From NCBI GenBank assembly GCA_018340375.1, contig JAFFJZ010000013.1, positions 1,364,001 to 1,428,000 of the forward strand: 64,000 nucleotides of DNA, written 5' to 3'. Each line of letters begins with the position of its first letter. Positions within the stretch are counted from its first letter, which is position 1. The notes below the pieces were generated by a model, which had not been told where the DNA came from, searched no databases, and saw only the letters and a program-made list of their open reading frames with translations. A program made the translations under genes and the position numbers. Source of the stretch: Gonatopus flavifemur (Eukaryota; Arthropoda; Insecta; Hymenoptera; Dryinidae). Shown piece by piece: positions 20,675 through 31,559 of this stretch.

Positions 20675-21000
20675 TTTGTCTCGTTTGGGGTGCTCTCTCC
20701 CCATGAGACCTTATGCATCTCACGTTCGGGGGGCTTTTTTCCGTAAGTCCCCTTGTCTCTCACGTCTCGGGGTTCTCTTCTCCCGTGACTCCCATAACCT
20801 CTCATGTTCTAGAGTCCTTTTGTTCCGTAAGTCTCCTTGCCTCTGTTGTTTTTGAGTGCTTTTTTTCCGTGAGTCCCCTTGCTCTCACGTCTTGGGATGC
20901 TCTCCTTCCGTAAGTGCCCTTGCCTCTCACCACCCGGGGTGCTTTTTTGCGTGAACCCCCTTGCTTTCACGTTCCGGGGTGCTTTTTTCCCGTGAGAGGC
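20675..21000. repeat. ~42-bp minisatellite, about 8 diverged copies
   Basis: The unit is roughly ctcacgttccggggtgcttt, tttccgtgagtccccttgcct. Copies start near 20,718, 20,759, 20,801, 20,843, 20,884 and 20,926. The 42-bp period keeps both strands open as short repetitive frames (for example repeats of ...GKKA...), which I do not regard as genes. It fills the loop between the two inverted arms. Confidence 0.85.
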
Positions 21001-21631
21001 GAGGCGACACACGGAGAAGAAGCACCCTGAAGGAGACGAATTTCTACTCCGTCTGCGCCGTTGTCTCTGCGTGACGTTGAGAGTAGGGAAAACGATACAC
21101 GATCACATATACATGCATAGCTCTGATACAAATTCCCCTAGTAATTCGCTAGTTATAACACTTGCCCTCACGGAAAATTAGAGTTCCAATTCAGTAACTT
21201 CTCAGTTCAATCACCAACTTATAAGTGTTCTCATATATAAAATATATATAAATGTTACATTATATATATACATATTATTTATATCTAATAACATAAAATA
21301 TATAATGGATATCCATATGAGGTCTCTAGCTTTTCACGAGGGGAAGTGTTACAACTCGTGAATTACTAGACGAATTTCTACCAGAAAGGGGGAGAGGAAG
21401 CGAGAACAGAGGAAGGAGCATGTCCGTGGGTATAAATACTTGTATACGTGAGAATGACGGCTCTCTTGTTCTTTCTGCCAAATTGGAGGACAAGAAACTC
21501 CCCTCAGAACCTCTGGACTTGAGTGAAAAATTTCTAGCAACAAGAATGTTTCAGGATCAGTGAAGGGACACTCGAATTCTTCGGAAAATTTCCGGAAATT
21601 GGGTTCTCCGAATTTTCCCAAAAATCAAAAT

Positions 21632-21790
21632 GAAGCCAAGTACATGGGGATTCCTTGGAAACTTACAACAAAAATCTGAGAACACCTCAAAAGAAAATTT
21701 CGTCACACTCAACATTTTGATGGAATATAACAGGATATGCTCCAGCTGGAATAAAAAGATCTGAAATGAATATGGCCTGCCAAGTATAAA
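21632..21790. repeat. Terminal fragment related to the 13-15.6 kb foldback
   Basis: The series gccaagtacatggggattcc, acttacaacaaaaatctgag, ttttgatggaatataacagg and atatggcctgccaagta follows the order of the foldback arm outer end at 13,006-13,079 and 14,370-14,455. It shows the uninterrupted version across the site where the mariner sits in that arm. Confidence 0.75.
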
Positions 21791-21920
21791 ACAGTTTCTT
21801 TAATTACTGAGATGATTCGTTTCTGAATCGTATGAACAGCAGCAGTATCATGTTTCAGACTATCTGATAGAAAAATGCAACTTCCGTGTCTCAATTCGCT
21901 ATTCTCTTCATAATGATATA

Positions 21921-22070
21921 CAGGGTGGTGCAAAAGTACAAGTGTAGCTGGATACACCCTAATAACTCCTGAACGGGTGGAGATAATGGGATGATTTTTT
22001 TTAAAATTTGTTACGAAGTGGCAAAGAATGATCTCCACTTCAAACAAATAACTTCTTTCTCAAACGGTTC
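21921..22070. repeat. Terminal fragment of a Tc1/mariner-like element
   Basis: Following TA (21,919-21,920) it reads CAGGGTGGTGCAAAAGTAC, then taataactcctgaacgggtg and gagataatgggatgatttt. The same end, more diverged, closes the transposon at 29,805 (CAGGGTGGTGCGAAAGTC on the minus strand, then gaacgggtggagataatagg). No second end or transposase is attached here. Confidence 0.7.
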
Positions 22071-22213
22071 CCTTTTACGGAAACAGAACTCTCAATTCGG
22101 CCCAAGCGGCTGAACCGAACTGAGTTGCGGGGCCCTGCTCTATTCAAAGCTTGCTAAGGAAATCAAATGTTCTTCAGCGGCACCCGTAGCCTGTGGATTA
22201 GTATTGTAGTTAA

Positions 22214-24973
22214 GGGGTTACATACCTTTGGGAGGTCGAAAAACAGCTACGTTTTTAGGAATTTTTTGTGAAAAAAACTTGTGAAGCAATGGAAACGCGG
22301 TTTGGAGGGTGTATTACACATGTATTCAGGTATTCGAAAAAATTATTAACTCCCCAAAAAATAACAAAATGGTGGACCAGTGGTCTATACAGTGAAGATT
22401 GATTTTTCACATCCCCAAAACGGGTGGACAGATTTCAGACGCACATCAGCACCTACGGCGAATACAAAAATTTTTCCATTATCGACATGAGTTTCACTAT
22501 AGAAATACATGAGGGTTTTGCAAAATATTGATTTTCCGCGAAATGGTGTCAATTTGAGAAAAAAAGTCATTTTTTTCGTCAAAAATCGACCTTTATTCGT
22601 TTATGAAAAATGTAATTGTGAACTAATTGAAGAAAGCTCATGTATTTCTATAGAAAATATATTCAGGAAGTTACAGTCAAAATTTAGAGTCAATCGGTTG
22701 GAAATTGTAGGAGCTACGTGCCCGCCCAGTTTGAAGAACATAGTTTTGAGAAAAATGCATTCAAAGTTCCAAAACCGTTTTTTGACGTGAAATCTTGCAT
22801 ACAGAGGCTTGCTGATTTTTTCACCTTCACTCGGCAATACCAGGACCATAAAGCATGCCTTCCATGTTCAAATTTTCTTCTTCGTTTTCTTTCCTGATCG
22901 ATGTAAGCGCCGTACGGGCATCTTTCCTTGTTTTCGATGACGAGCGGTTGGCGGCTGCTACACGACGTTTATCTACTTGGTTGCAAAAGGTGTATGTTTC
23001 ATATCCAATTTTCATCTGTAATACTTGCATGATGTCGAGGAAACCTTTGAAACCATCATTATACGAGACTACCGCTATATTTGTAGCGATATCGAGATTC
23101 ATTTTCCTGCTCGATATAGTCTGTGGAGCGATCGTCCATACAACCGAATCGAAACTTTCGTTAGTATTCTGAGTGAGTCCTCCCAAACACCGTGAAAGGA
23201 GATCGTCCGTAGTGAGATCCTCGTATATTTTTTTCACGGCATGGAAAACTTCCATGAGCATGGGCGGCTTATGTGTGTAAATGTCAAGAGTGTTGGAAGC
23301 TAATGCTTGCTGCCACGGACACCACGAGTCCTCGCCCACTGGACATTTTTCGTGTTGAGGGTTCCTGTCCGTAGAAATTTCGTGATATAAGGTAGCCCAG
23401 ATGTCATTTCGCATTTTTCCTACGGAGTCTGAATTTCTGCGGATTGATAGTCCATAATAAATCGTTAATTCACCTCTGAGCTTACCAGTGAGCTCGTCTC
23501 TGCCACCAAGGTTTTTCATCTGCTTTTTCAAGTTTCGGAGCCTTGTACCCATACGTTTTTGTACATGCCCGATACACTCTTTTTTGGATACTTTTACATT
23601 ACCATAAGGTTTTCCATCGACTAAACCCTTATACGTCTTACTATCCCCATCACCGATGTAGCATAAGTAGCGAGTTCCGTGTAGTGACTCAGATTGGGTG
23701 AACATTTCTAAAATCGACTCCGTCTCCATTTTTCCCGACGAACCGCTATGATTAGTTTGACAAACGCTTCCATGTAAACTGGCCCACTCCTTGTACTCGA
23801 CAGAATCTTCCTTTTCTTCCACTGTTCGCACGATTTACAATACTCAGATTTTACTAAGATATCGATGACTTTTTTAGTATGCCAACCAATCAAACTAGCA
23901 AAACCAAACAACGACGAAAACCCACGCTTGCGCCACGAACCATATCCTGACACGGTCAACCCGTTCGTTCGCCCTTTGCTAGTAGATTTTTTTTTTCTTC
24001 TTCTGCAGCTTTTTTTATTGAACCTGTTCCGACTGCATTGGTTGCTGTAGCTATGGAAGAATTGATTTTCCCATATGTGTGTTGTGAAAGAGGTTTTGGT
24101 ATACACATAAATGCACAGAATTTCGGCATTCCGTTGAGTCCGATACCGATCAAGCGCATAGCGAAAATCATTCGTCGGTTAATATCGTATGCTTTTCCAA
24201 TTTTTGAACTATTATCATTGGAATTCTCTTGGCATTTCTCACACGAAACAACAACTTCAAAGCCAAGGCCCCTCTAACTTGTTTCCGTTAACCTCACACT
24301 TGTGTCACACTTTTCACAAACGAGGATTTGAGAGAGAGCAGTGGAGAAAGGTATGAAATTCATAATCCGGTACCCAAAAGTTGGATCAACTACAATATCA
24401 GTCTCGTTGGTAGATGTTTTCATTTCCTCAGCAAGCTTCGATAAATCGGCCTCATCATTCTCGGAATTACATGACTTCGGTGGTGGACGATGTTTAATAT
24501 CCTTTCTTTTATTTGATCCAGTAGATCCTCGTCTACCTTTCCTTCCTGAGTACATTTCGAAAATTTTCACACAAAACAACCACCTCAACTCGAATGCATA
24601 CGGAGCACCGTGCACAAGACTAGTATTCTGTTTGACAGACATAAATCAGCTTTAGGTTGCACTGTTGACACAGCTGTTCTAGATAATTTTTTCAAGGTAC
24701 CGTCGATGAAGTAACGCCCTCTATACTTCTTTTGAGTACCCAAAACTCTTTGGTAAAATGTGGGGAATACCAAATGGGTTAAAGCACTCCCAATTGCTCC
24801 GCGTAATGTCAAAGCTGTTGCGTGATTATCAGAGCGCTTGGAGGCATCTCCGGAATTTAGTTCACACAAGCCTTCATTTTTTTTCCACCCAAAATTCGTT
24901 TTGTATATCATTCTTCGGGTGTTGATGCACCATTTAAGCGGAAAAAAATTTGTTTCCAAAAGTATGTAACCCC
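22214..24973 (-). mobile_element. Kolobok/MULE-like DNA transposon (2,760 bp, TTAA duplications)
   Basis: The left end GGGGTTACATACCTTTGG (22,214) and right end CCAAAAGTATGTAACCCC (ending 24,973) are inverted repeats with one mismatch in 18. Both are flanked by TTAA (22,210-22,213 and 24,974-24,977). TTAA duplications are typical of Kolobok and piggyBac; the encoded protein is not piggyBac-like. The element encloses one degraded transposase gene. Confidence 0.88.
22827..24642 (-). pseudogene. Mutator-like/Kolobok-type transposase, frameshifted
   Basis: Reading from 24,642 leftwards there is a basic N-terminus (SGRKGRRGSTGSNKRK). After a frameshift come RRMIFAMRLIGIGLNGMPKF and GTGSIKKAAEEEKKNL, then LTVSGYGSWRKRGFSSLFGF, KSEYCKSCEQWKKRK, LCYIGDGDSKTYKGLVDGKP, KKECIGHVQKRMGTRLRNL and GGLTQNTNESFDSVVWTIAP. 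These blocks are those of the eukaryotic Mutator-like transposase domain family. The D of SGYGSW (normally SGDGSW-like) looks lost and IGDGDS is retained. At least three frameshifts (near 24,270, 23,990 and 23,830) inactivate it. Superfamily name follows from protein plus TTAA. Confidence 0.85.
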
Positions 24974-24977
24974 TTAA

Positions 24978-26446
24978 CGGTTGAATAAAGAGAGGGAGAA
25001 AACTTTACGTTTAATGCAGTTCCGTCTATATTTTCTCGAAATATATGATGACAGGATTCGCTTGAATTTGGAAACAAAGAAGAATAAACAAATGAGAGTC
25101 CACGTGTATTATGAGTTCGTGTGTGTGAGTGCATACAGCAATTTTCCACTTACTATTCCTGCAGATGCCGAACTTGGGGAAATCTAACGTTGCCGCGCCC
25201 GATGTCCAGGGGAGAAGGGACGTGGGTCGTGGCTGTGTAACTGGAACGTGCGCGAGGTGTCCGTGGGACGTTCTCGGAAGAGTTCCTTGCCCTCGTGCAC
25301 TGTCTTGGGATTCGATTCGTACAGATTTCAAAAATCTAACTTGGCACTAACACTTACTCGAATTAATAAAACTCCGAGTGCAACGGGATGAATTCGAAAG
25401 GGGTGGATAGAATAAAACCCGCGGCCGGGTAAGAGATTTACCCAAAGTCGGCACGTTAAACTTGCACGTGCTGAATCCCGGAATAAGCCACGAGGTCAAC
25501 GGAAATCCTAAGTGACAAACCGGTTTTGATCTACGCGTATGGGCAAGACGTGTGTCCAACGAAACCCGGCACTACTCTTCGAACATCTTGTTCGAAATCA
25601 CTCTATTTAAAAGGTGATCGATTTTTGGTTGCTTGGGTGTGGGGAGTCACGTGATTAGTCCCGGTCCATTTGTTCTGTGCCGCTGTCGCTATTTCTCATT
25701 GACATTGACGAGCTGGATGAGGAAAGAAATTCATAGGAAGAAGATAGAGGGATGTGCATGTTGCACTTTGGAATCGGTGCTGAGCAACCTCAGCGGATTC
25801 CTCCAAGTCGTTGCTACCTGTATGTGTACATAAGTTGGAGTTCATTGAACTCGCTCCTTGTCCTTGTGTTGAATGTGTGTAGGGAAGATATTCATGATTT
25901 TGTATTCAAATAATTGTTCTATGAATTAGTGGAATGATGAACTATCAGTATATTGAAGGATGGAGAGGAATTCGAGTGTGCTATTCTTCCCGCTTCATAA
26001 CATGTTCACGCGCTTTCTTTTCGCTTCAGATACATCGTGGTAGTCATTTCCATAGGTTGGATTCCTGAATTTTACAATCGAATTTCCGAATTACAATTGT
26101 TATGAAATTGAGATACAATTTTTTTTTCAAATTCTTAGATTTTTCAGAAACCAGCATGAGAGGAGTCGGGTGTAAGTCATGGAATTTTACATTCGCGGCA
26201 TTCGTGCGATGTCATTCACTCAACGGCAATTTCGCTGGATATCGATAATTCACAAGCATGTTTCTCATTTGAGAATTCCCTTCCATTCTTCGATTGTTTA
26301 TACATTATTTTGGAATGATTAATAAATGAATAGTTAATACATGATTCGTGCTCTGCGAGTAGAAAAGGAGGTAGAGTAATAGATCGGTATTGTAAAATTC
26401 AGATGAGACACAGATGGGGGGAAGAGCGGATTTTGATCACCGCATC
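24978..26446. other. Unassigned sequence, no gene seen
   Basis: Short open frames on both strands show no recognisable motifs. 25,180-25,330 and 25,400-25,560 are GC-richer than their surroundings and could be remains of a promoter or an LTR, but I see no paired copy. 26,000-26,400 is AT-rich and featureless. Confidence 0.3.
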
Positions 26447-26880
26447 ACAAATTTGACGGGGGAACAGAATCCACCATACTAGGAGCGTGAGAAGTCCTCA
26501 ATCTTGGAGGGGGCGATGGGGACGAAAATCTTGGATGAGGTAAGGGGGCTTGCGATCGCTCATTCGATGAGGATTTCTAACCCGAATACAGCCGTCTTTC
26601 GCTTTTGAAATCGGTCAATTTTTCGCCGGACTATGACCACTTGAACATTGTTCTGGGAGCAGTCAGAGTCGGTGTAGACCTTCCTAACTCCCCATCGGAT
26701 GAAGATCTTCGGATGTCTTTTTGAATCAAATGGGGGGGCACATGATGTATCATTCTAGGGAAGTGGATCCCCGGAGACAATCGGAAATAATGAATAACAA
26801 TGGATCCATCAACAAATCAAGATAAATAAGGAATAAGTGTAGAAGGATTGCACACATTACGTAGCCCCCTAGTCAAAGTT
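26447..26880. repeat. Left long terminal inverted repeat (~434 bp)
   Basis: Reverse complement of 29,302-29,727 with scattered differences and small indels. It contains accttcctaactccccatcg and gaagtggatccccgg, both matched in the right arm. The outer end is not preserved. Confidence 0.85.
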
Positions 26881-27086
26881 CCCCCCCCCAACTCTCTCAT
26901 ACCAGCGTTCCACGCCGCACTCGCCTTATAACGCCTCTAAAACTGTTGATTCAGGATTTTTCACAAGTTTTTCTCACCTGTTCATTCGAGTCATAATTTC
27001 CATTTTTTTTTGTGTTCCTCATTTTTGGTGTCACCATTTTTGGCTACTTTCGATCATTCCCCATCATTTTACGAGACTTCCGACAA

Positions 27087-27680
27087 TTCTTGAACATTTA
27101 CGGATAACTTCGCACATTTTCGATATTTTCGATAATTCTTGAATATTCTCGGACAAATTCGATTGTTTTCGACATTCTTGATAATTCTCGAACATTTCCG
27201 GATGAATTCGCCTGTTTTCGATATTTCCGACAATTCTCAAACATTCTCGAATAACTTCGCTCCTTCCCGATATGTTCGACAATTCTCGAATATTCTCGGG
27301 CAAATTCGATTATTTTCAGTGTTTCCGATTATTCTCGAATATTTTCGGATAACTTTTCTCATTTTCGATGTTTTCGATAATTCTTGAATATTATCAGACA
27401 AATCCGATTGTTCTCGACATTCTTGATAATTCTCAAACATCTGCGGATAATTTTGCTTTTTTCCCATATTTTCGATAATTCTTAAACATTTTCGGATAGT
27501 TCTGCTTCTTTTCGATGTCCTCGATAGTTCTCGAACATTTAAGATATCTTCAACATTCTTGATAATTCTCGAGCATCCTCGGATAAATTCCTCCTTTTTC
27601 GATATGTTCGATAATTCTTGAACATTCTCGGATAACTTTGTTTATTTGGGATATTCTCGAACATTCTTGAATGAATTGGA
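27087..27680. repeat. 49-bp minisatellite, about 12-13 copies
   Basis: The first four units, beginning at 27,087, are each exactly 49 bases by hand count (ttctygaacattctcggata, then acttcgcttnttttcgatat, then tttcgataa). Later units are more diverged. Several copies contain perfect TTCnnGAAnnTTC triplets, the consensus for heat shock factor sites: units 2, 5 and 12, and a four-block version TTCTCGAACATTCTTGAA at about 27,656-27,673. The array lies inside the transposon, just before the transposase. Confidence 0.9.
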
Positions 27681-27715
27681 TTATATTTTATATCCTCCAT
27701 AAATCTATTTCAATG

Positions 27716-28801
27716 TCTCTTCCGGAAAAAAAAAGGATTCCCATCCTAATGATGCAGGGATGTGGTGATCGAGAACGATCATGCAGAGAAGTTGCGGGCT
27801 TATTCAATGCTGAATTCAGAGTGGGTCAGCCGCGTATTTCTGCAACAACAGTTCCGAAGACTGTGAAACGGTACCGGGAGACAGGCAGTGTTGAAGATCG
27901 GCCGCGATCAGGCAGACGTAAGACAGCGACGTCTGATGAAGTCGCGTTAGATATTTCACAAACAGTTGTAGATACTCCAATTACCTCCGCAAGACGAATT
28001 TCTCGTGACCATGATATTTCCCATAATTCGGTCCTGAGGGTACTCAGACGAAGTAAATTTCATTCTCACAAGACACATTTAGTCCAATCATCAAGCGAAG
28101 ATGATTTCAATCGACGCCTACAATATTGCGGGACCATCATGCAAAAAGTTGATGAAGACCCTAATTTCATGCAGAATATAGTCCTTTCTGACGAAACTAC
28201 ATTCATGTTGGATGAGAATGTGAATAGACAAAATTGTAGATACTGGAGTGACATCGATCCTCACTGGAAGTCCGAATCGAAAACCCAATACTTACAAAAA
28301 TTGAATGTTTGGGCAGGAATATTGGATACACATATCATAGGTCCATTCTTTATCGGGGAAAATCTGACCGCAGAAAAATATAGGGTCATGCTGATTGAGG
28401 ATATTGTTTCCAATATCCGTAGACTTTCAGGACCAAATTTCGATGCAGTTTGGTTTCAGCAGGATGGTTCACCCACACATCTCAGATTAGGAGTATGACG
28501 TGTTTTGTACCAAAGTTTTCCCGGTAGGTAGATTGGGAGGCGAGGAGCGATCGAATGGCCCCATTTGACCTCCTCATTCGACCCCATTAGACTTTCTCCT
28601 TTGGAGACTTTCGAAAGATGGGGTTTATCAAAATTCAGCCCAAGATTCAGAAGGGTTGCGTGGAAGAATGATAGAAGGAGTGGCACTCACCAAATTTACC
28701 AAATTCACTCCTGAAATTTTGCGGAACGTAGGTGAAAGTTATTATAATCGTCTCGCTCACTGCATTGAATGTTTAGGCAACCATTTTGAACACCTGATTT
28801 G
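27716..28801 (+). pseudogene. Tc1/mariner-superfamily transposase, broken
   Basis: The open part (ATG near 27,716 to 28,498) reads SLPEKKRIPILMMQGCGDRE, a helix-turn-helix with TVPKTVKRYRETGSVEDRPR, RRISRDHDISHNSVLRVLRR, then IVLSDETTFMLDENVNRQNC (first catalytic Asp), LNVWAGI, HIIGPFFIGENLTAEKY and WFQQDGSPTH (second Asp). The frame is lost at 28,498, but homology goes on: FPGR, IGRRGAIEWP and, at 28,738-28,801, YYNRLAHCIECLGNHFEHLI, the normal C-terminus. The third catalytic acidic residue region is scrambled by frameshifts. It belongs to the cluster often labelled transposable element Tc3-like in insects. Confidence 0.88.
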
Positions 28802-29301
28802 AGTCTCAACACTAAAGCGCGTATCCGCTCTAACATGGGTATCATTTGGGAATGGAGGGAAACCACATCTGGAATGTAGAAATTGCTATATTCCGGCGAA
28901 AGATCGACCGATTTTATGAAATCGAAGACGGTTGGATTCGGATTCGGAAAACACCATCAACCGATGTGTCGCAAGCTCTAAATTTGATCCGAGATCTGTG
29001 TCTTCCCTACAAATCCCATAGCCCCCATCCGAAGTTATGAATTCTCACTCCCATGGGAAGATACGATTCCAGACACAATTTAACAATTATCGCGATTGGT
29101 CACTAATGTCTACTGATGATTTCTCGAGTTGGAATGGCGATATACCAAGTGTTCCTTAGTCAAAGGTTCTGAAAACTAATCAAGCATGTTTGTTAATTTC
29201 CACTAATGCATTCCGATTTAAGGTGATAACCCTACCAACAATCCAAGACACATCCCATCAATGATCCCGATTGTTACCTGATGTTTATTAACAATTTACT
29301 C

Positions 29302-29805
29302 TGGCTAAGAGCTACGCAATGTGTACAACCCTTCTACACTTATTCTCTTCATTTGTTGATGGATCCATTGTTATTCATCATTTCAGATTGTTTTCGGGGA
29401 TCCACTTCCCTAGAATGATACATCATGCACCACCCCATTCGATTAAAAGAGACGTCTGGAGATGTTCATCCGATGAGAAGTTAGGAAGGTCTACACCGGC
29501 CATGACTGCTCCCAGAACAATCTTTAAGTGGTCATAATCCGGCGAAAAATTGACCGATCCCAAAAAACAAAAAACGGCTGTATTTCGGATGAGAATCCCC
29601 ATCGAATGAGCTATCGGACGCCGCCCCACCTAATTCAAGATTTTCGCTCCCTCGCCTCCCCTTTCGCCCCCTTCAAGATTGAGGACCTCCCACCGTCCCA
29701 GTATGGTAGATTCTGTTCCCCCGTTGAATTTGAGAGGAAAATTATCCTATTATCTCCACCCGTTCAGAAGGGATTAGGGTATATCCAGACTTTCGCACCA
29801 CCCTG
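29302..29805. repeat. Right long terminal inverted repeat (~504 bp)
   Basis: Matches the left repeat over 29,302-29,727 and extends ~80 bp further to the true terminus, ...CGCACCACCCTG at 29,805, next to TATA. The terminal ~80 bp is shared with the isolated fragment at 21,921-22,070. Confidence 0.85.
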
Positions 29806-29833
29806 TATAATGGGGGACACAGTGCATTGCTCA

Positions 29834-31063
29834 TTATTGAAATGGAATGCTTGAGGAGCGTTTTGGACCGCATAGGAATAATTTTCCGAGAAATCGAACA
29901 TAACGAGTACTTCCCCGTTTTTCAGATCTTGTGTTTTCGCCGAAATGAAATTTCACGAAGTCCGGAACGTCAGCTACAGGTGTTTTCAATGTCGATCCAT
30001 CCACCCCAGTCCACACACTGTATTGCACCTCAACAATAGAAACATTTGATGAAATTCCCAATAACATTGTGGACAAAGCAGGAATATCTGGATATTCAGC
30101 ACATTGAGCCAGATAGCAATCTGGTGTGGGATTTTTGCAAACAATCAACTCCAAACAGTTATGATAATCACAAATTGGATTTCCAGTATCTCTTGTTAAC
30201 ATTTTGATTGGAATTCCATGTAGCATTGATTTACAATTCTGATGGATCGTGCATACGCATACTCCGTACGTTACCCTTGCTCCAGCCAATATACAATTTT
30301 GTGGTCACAGTTTCGCGAAAGCACTGAAATCAACTGGATTTTCAGGGTAAGATTTCTCAAACACTGTATGTCATCCCTACAGATCCATCAGTAAGAGACG
30401 TTTCTGCATTTTAATCCGACGGCCATCAACTTTAACTGAGCAAGTATCCTCAATTCCCGGCATTATTCTACTAATGGTATCGTCATTGTAGAAATCAATA
30501 ATTTCCGTAACACTACAATCCGGAAGAGTCCTACCAGCTCTCGCAGTGACGTCGGCCAAAACTCCATGAGTTGATCTTAGTTCTCCAACATTCTCAGCTA
30601 AGTATCTAGAGGCCCTAAACTCCTTCGAAATTCGTCTGATACTCCAAGATTCTGACGCAATAGTCAGGATTTTCAGCTTCATAGGGTCATTACTTTCCGA
30701 GCTTGCAAATTTGTCTTCCAATCTCTGCAAAAGTTCTTCTAATGCGAGTGTTCGCGCAGATGAACAATTTTCCTCAATATTTCAAGAAGGTTTGGAAGGG
30801 CCAGGATTGGAGTCAGATGGATCAACTTCATATTCCGCGTTATTTGTGTTATAACAGTAATCGGGTACATACGTATCGGTATGATACCGTTTTATCGGAT
30901 GTTCCAATCTACAATCATTACATATCATGGCAGTTTTCGGCAAACTTGGCTCCTCTTGCAAGAGAGCATTCGATATCCTTCTTAGATTGGGGGCCTTGTG
31001 ATGAGATACGCCATCTTCCTTGTAAGGATTGATACATCTATCACAACGAATTTCACTAGACAT
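29834..31063 (-). pseudogene. Unassigned transposase-like family, copy A (N-terminal and middle part)
   Basis: Minus strand from ATG at 31,063: a Cys-rich start (IRCDRCINPYKED, ICNDCRLEH), an acidic linker, an in-frame stop at about 30,780, then the same frame continues with ILTIASESWSIRRISKEFRA and SRIMPGIEDTCSVKVDGRR, ending MQKRLLLMDL. A frameshift follows, then CILAGARVTYGVCVCTIHQN, YHNCLELIVC and SVWTGVDGSTLKT. The order matches a repetitive protein family found in many arthropod and cnidarian genomes, usually annotated only as uncharacterised. The right-hand Tc1/mariner-like element ends only 29 bp from this frame. Copies B and C cover other parts of the same protein. Confidence 0.7.
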
Positions 31064-31199
31064 AATTACTGAATAAAAATGTCCAGAATACTTTTATGAA
31101 TCAAAAGTTGGGCGACGCACAGACAAAATTGTGATAGAGAATGATGTAATATCAGTTATGTTTGAGTTAACGATATACGCGTTGCTAATTATGCTCAGA

Positions 31200-31550
31200 A
31201 ATATTTCGAGGGTAAGTACTCACTAGAAGAATTTTATTGCTAACTATCCTAAAAAGGACTGTTGGAGATACGAAGGCGTAGAATCAGAATCCTAGCTCAC
31301 CATCCTGGAAGGACTGTAAGGCCAGAAAATACTCACTGGGAAAATGTTTTTCAACTATCCTAGAAGAGACTGTGGAAGAGACGATAGCAGGAAACTATGT
31401 AAGTTTTCACTGACTATCCCGAGAAAAAATTTGAGCCTACAACTGCTAATTCGAACAATGTTCTTCAACTATTTCATAAAGCACTGTTGGAAGACCGACA
31501 TCAAAGAATAACCTGAATTGTCGTCAACTATCCTGACATGGCGTGGAGAG
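31200..31550. repeat. Degenerate ~55-bp tandem repeat
   Basis: The core aactatcctanaaaggactgt recurs with changes near 31,240, 31,300, 31,355, 31,410, 31,468 and 31,528. It lies just upstream of copy A's start on the minus strand, so it may be that element's subterminal repeat array. Confidence 0.65.
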
Positions 31551-31559
31551 AAGTATGTT

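Larger units (their letters stand above)
20285..21640. mobile_element. Foldback element with a minisatellite loop
   Basis: The left arm (about 20,285-20,660) and right arm (about 21,045-21,640) are inverted copies. Landmarks in the left arm are ccttcactgattctgagaca, tatacaagtatgtacaccta, atgcatgtatatgtgatcgt and agagacaacgtcgcg; each has its complement in the right arm. The right arm also has an extra AT-rich block (21,130-21,340). The loop holds a tandem repeat (separate entry). It has no coding capacity. It probably moved, or was made, as a non-autonomous foldback transposon; terminal duplications are not resolved. Confidence 0.75.
26447..29805 (+). mobile_element. Tc1/mariner-superfamily element with long inverted repeats
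   Basis: 26,447-26,880 and 29,302-29,727 are inverted copies (landmarks gggggaacagaatccaccat / tatggtagattctgttcccc, and gaataagtgtagaaggattg / caacccttctacacttattc). The right repeat continues to a proper end CCACCCTG at 29,805 followed by TA (29,806-29,807). The outermost ~80 bp of the left repeat is missing or replaced. A transposase pseudogene and a minisatellite lie inside. A diverged partial extra copy of the repeat is at 28,840-29,040. Long terminal repeats resemble Tc3, but that is only an analogy. Confidence 0.82.

Noticed and set aside
20713..21012. Open frames on both strands across the 42-bp minisatellite.
   Set aside because: The period is a multiple of three, so repeats stay open by chance in several frames. 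The residues only mirror the repeat.
22214..24973. Assignment to piggyBac because of the TTAA duplications.
   Set aside because: The encoded protein has Mutator-like/Kolobok blocks (GDGDSKTYKG, KKECIGHVQKRMGTRL) and not the piggyBac DDD core.
27064..27467. Several overlapping frames with repeated I-x-E-L-S-x-I patterns.
   Set aside because: They are translations of the 49-bp minisatellite; the frame shifts at every unit and there is no protein signature.
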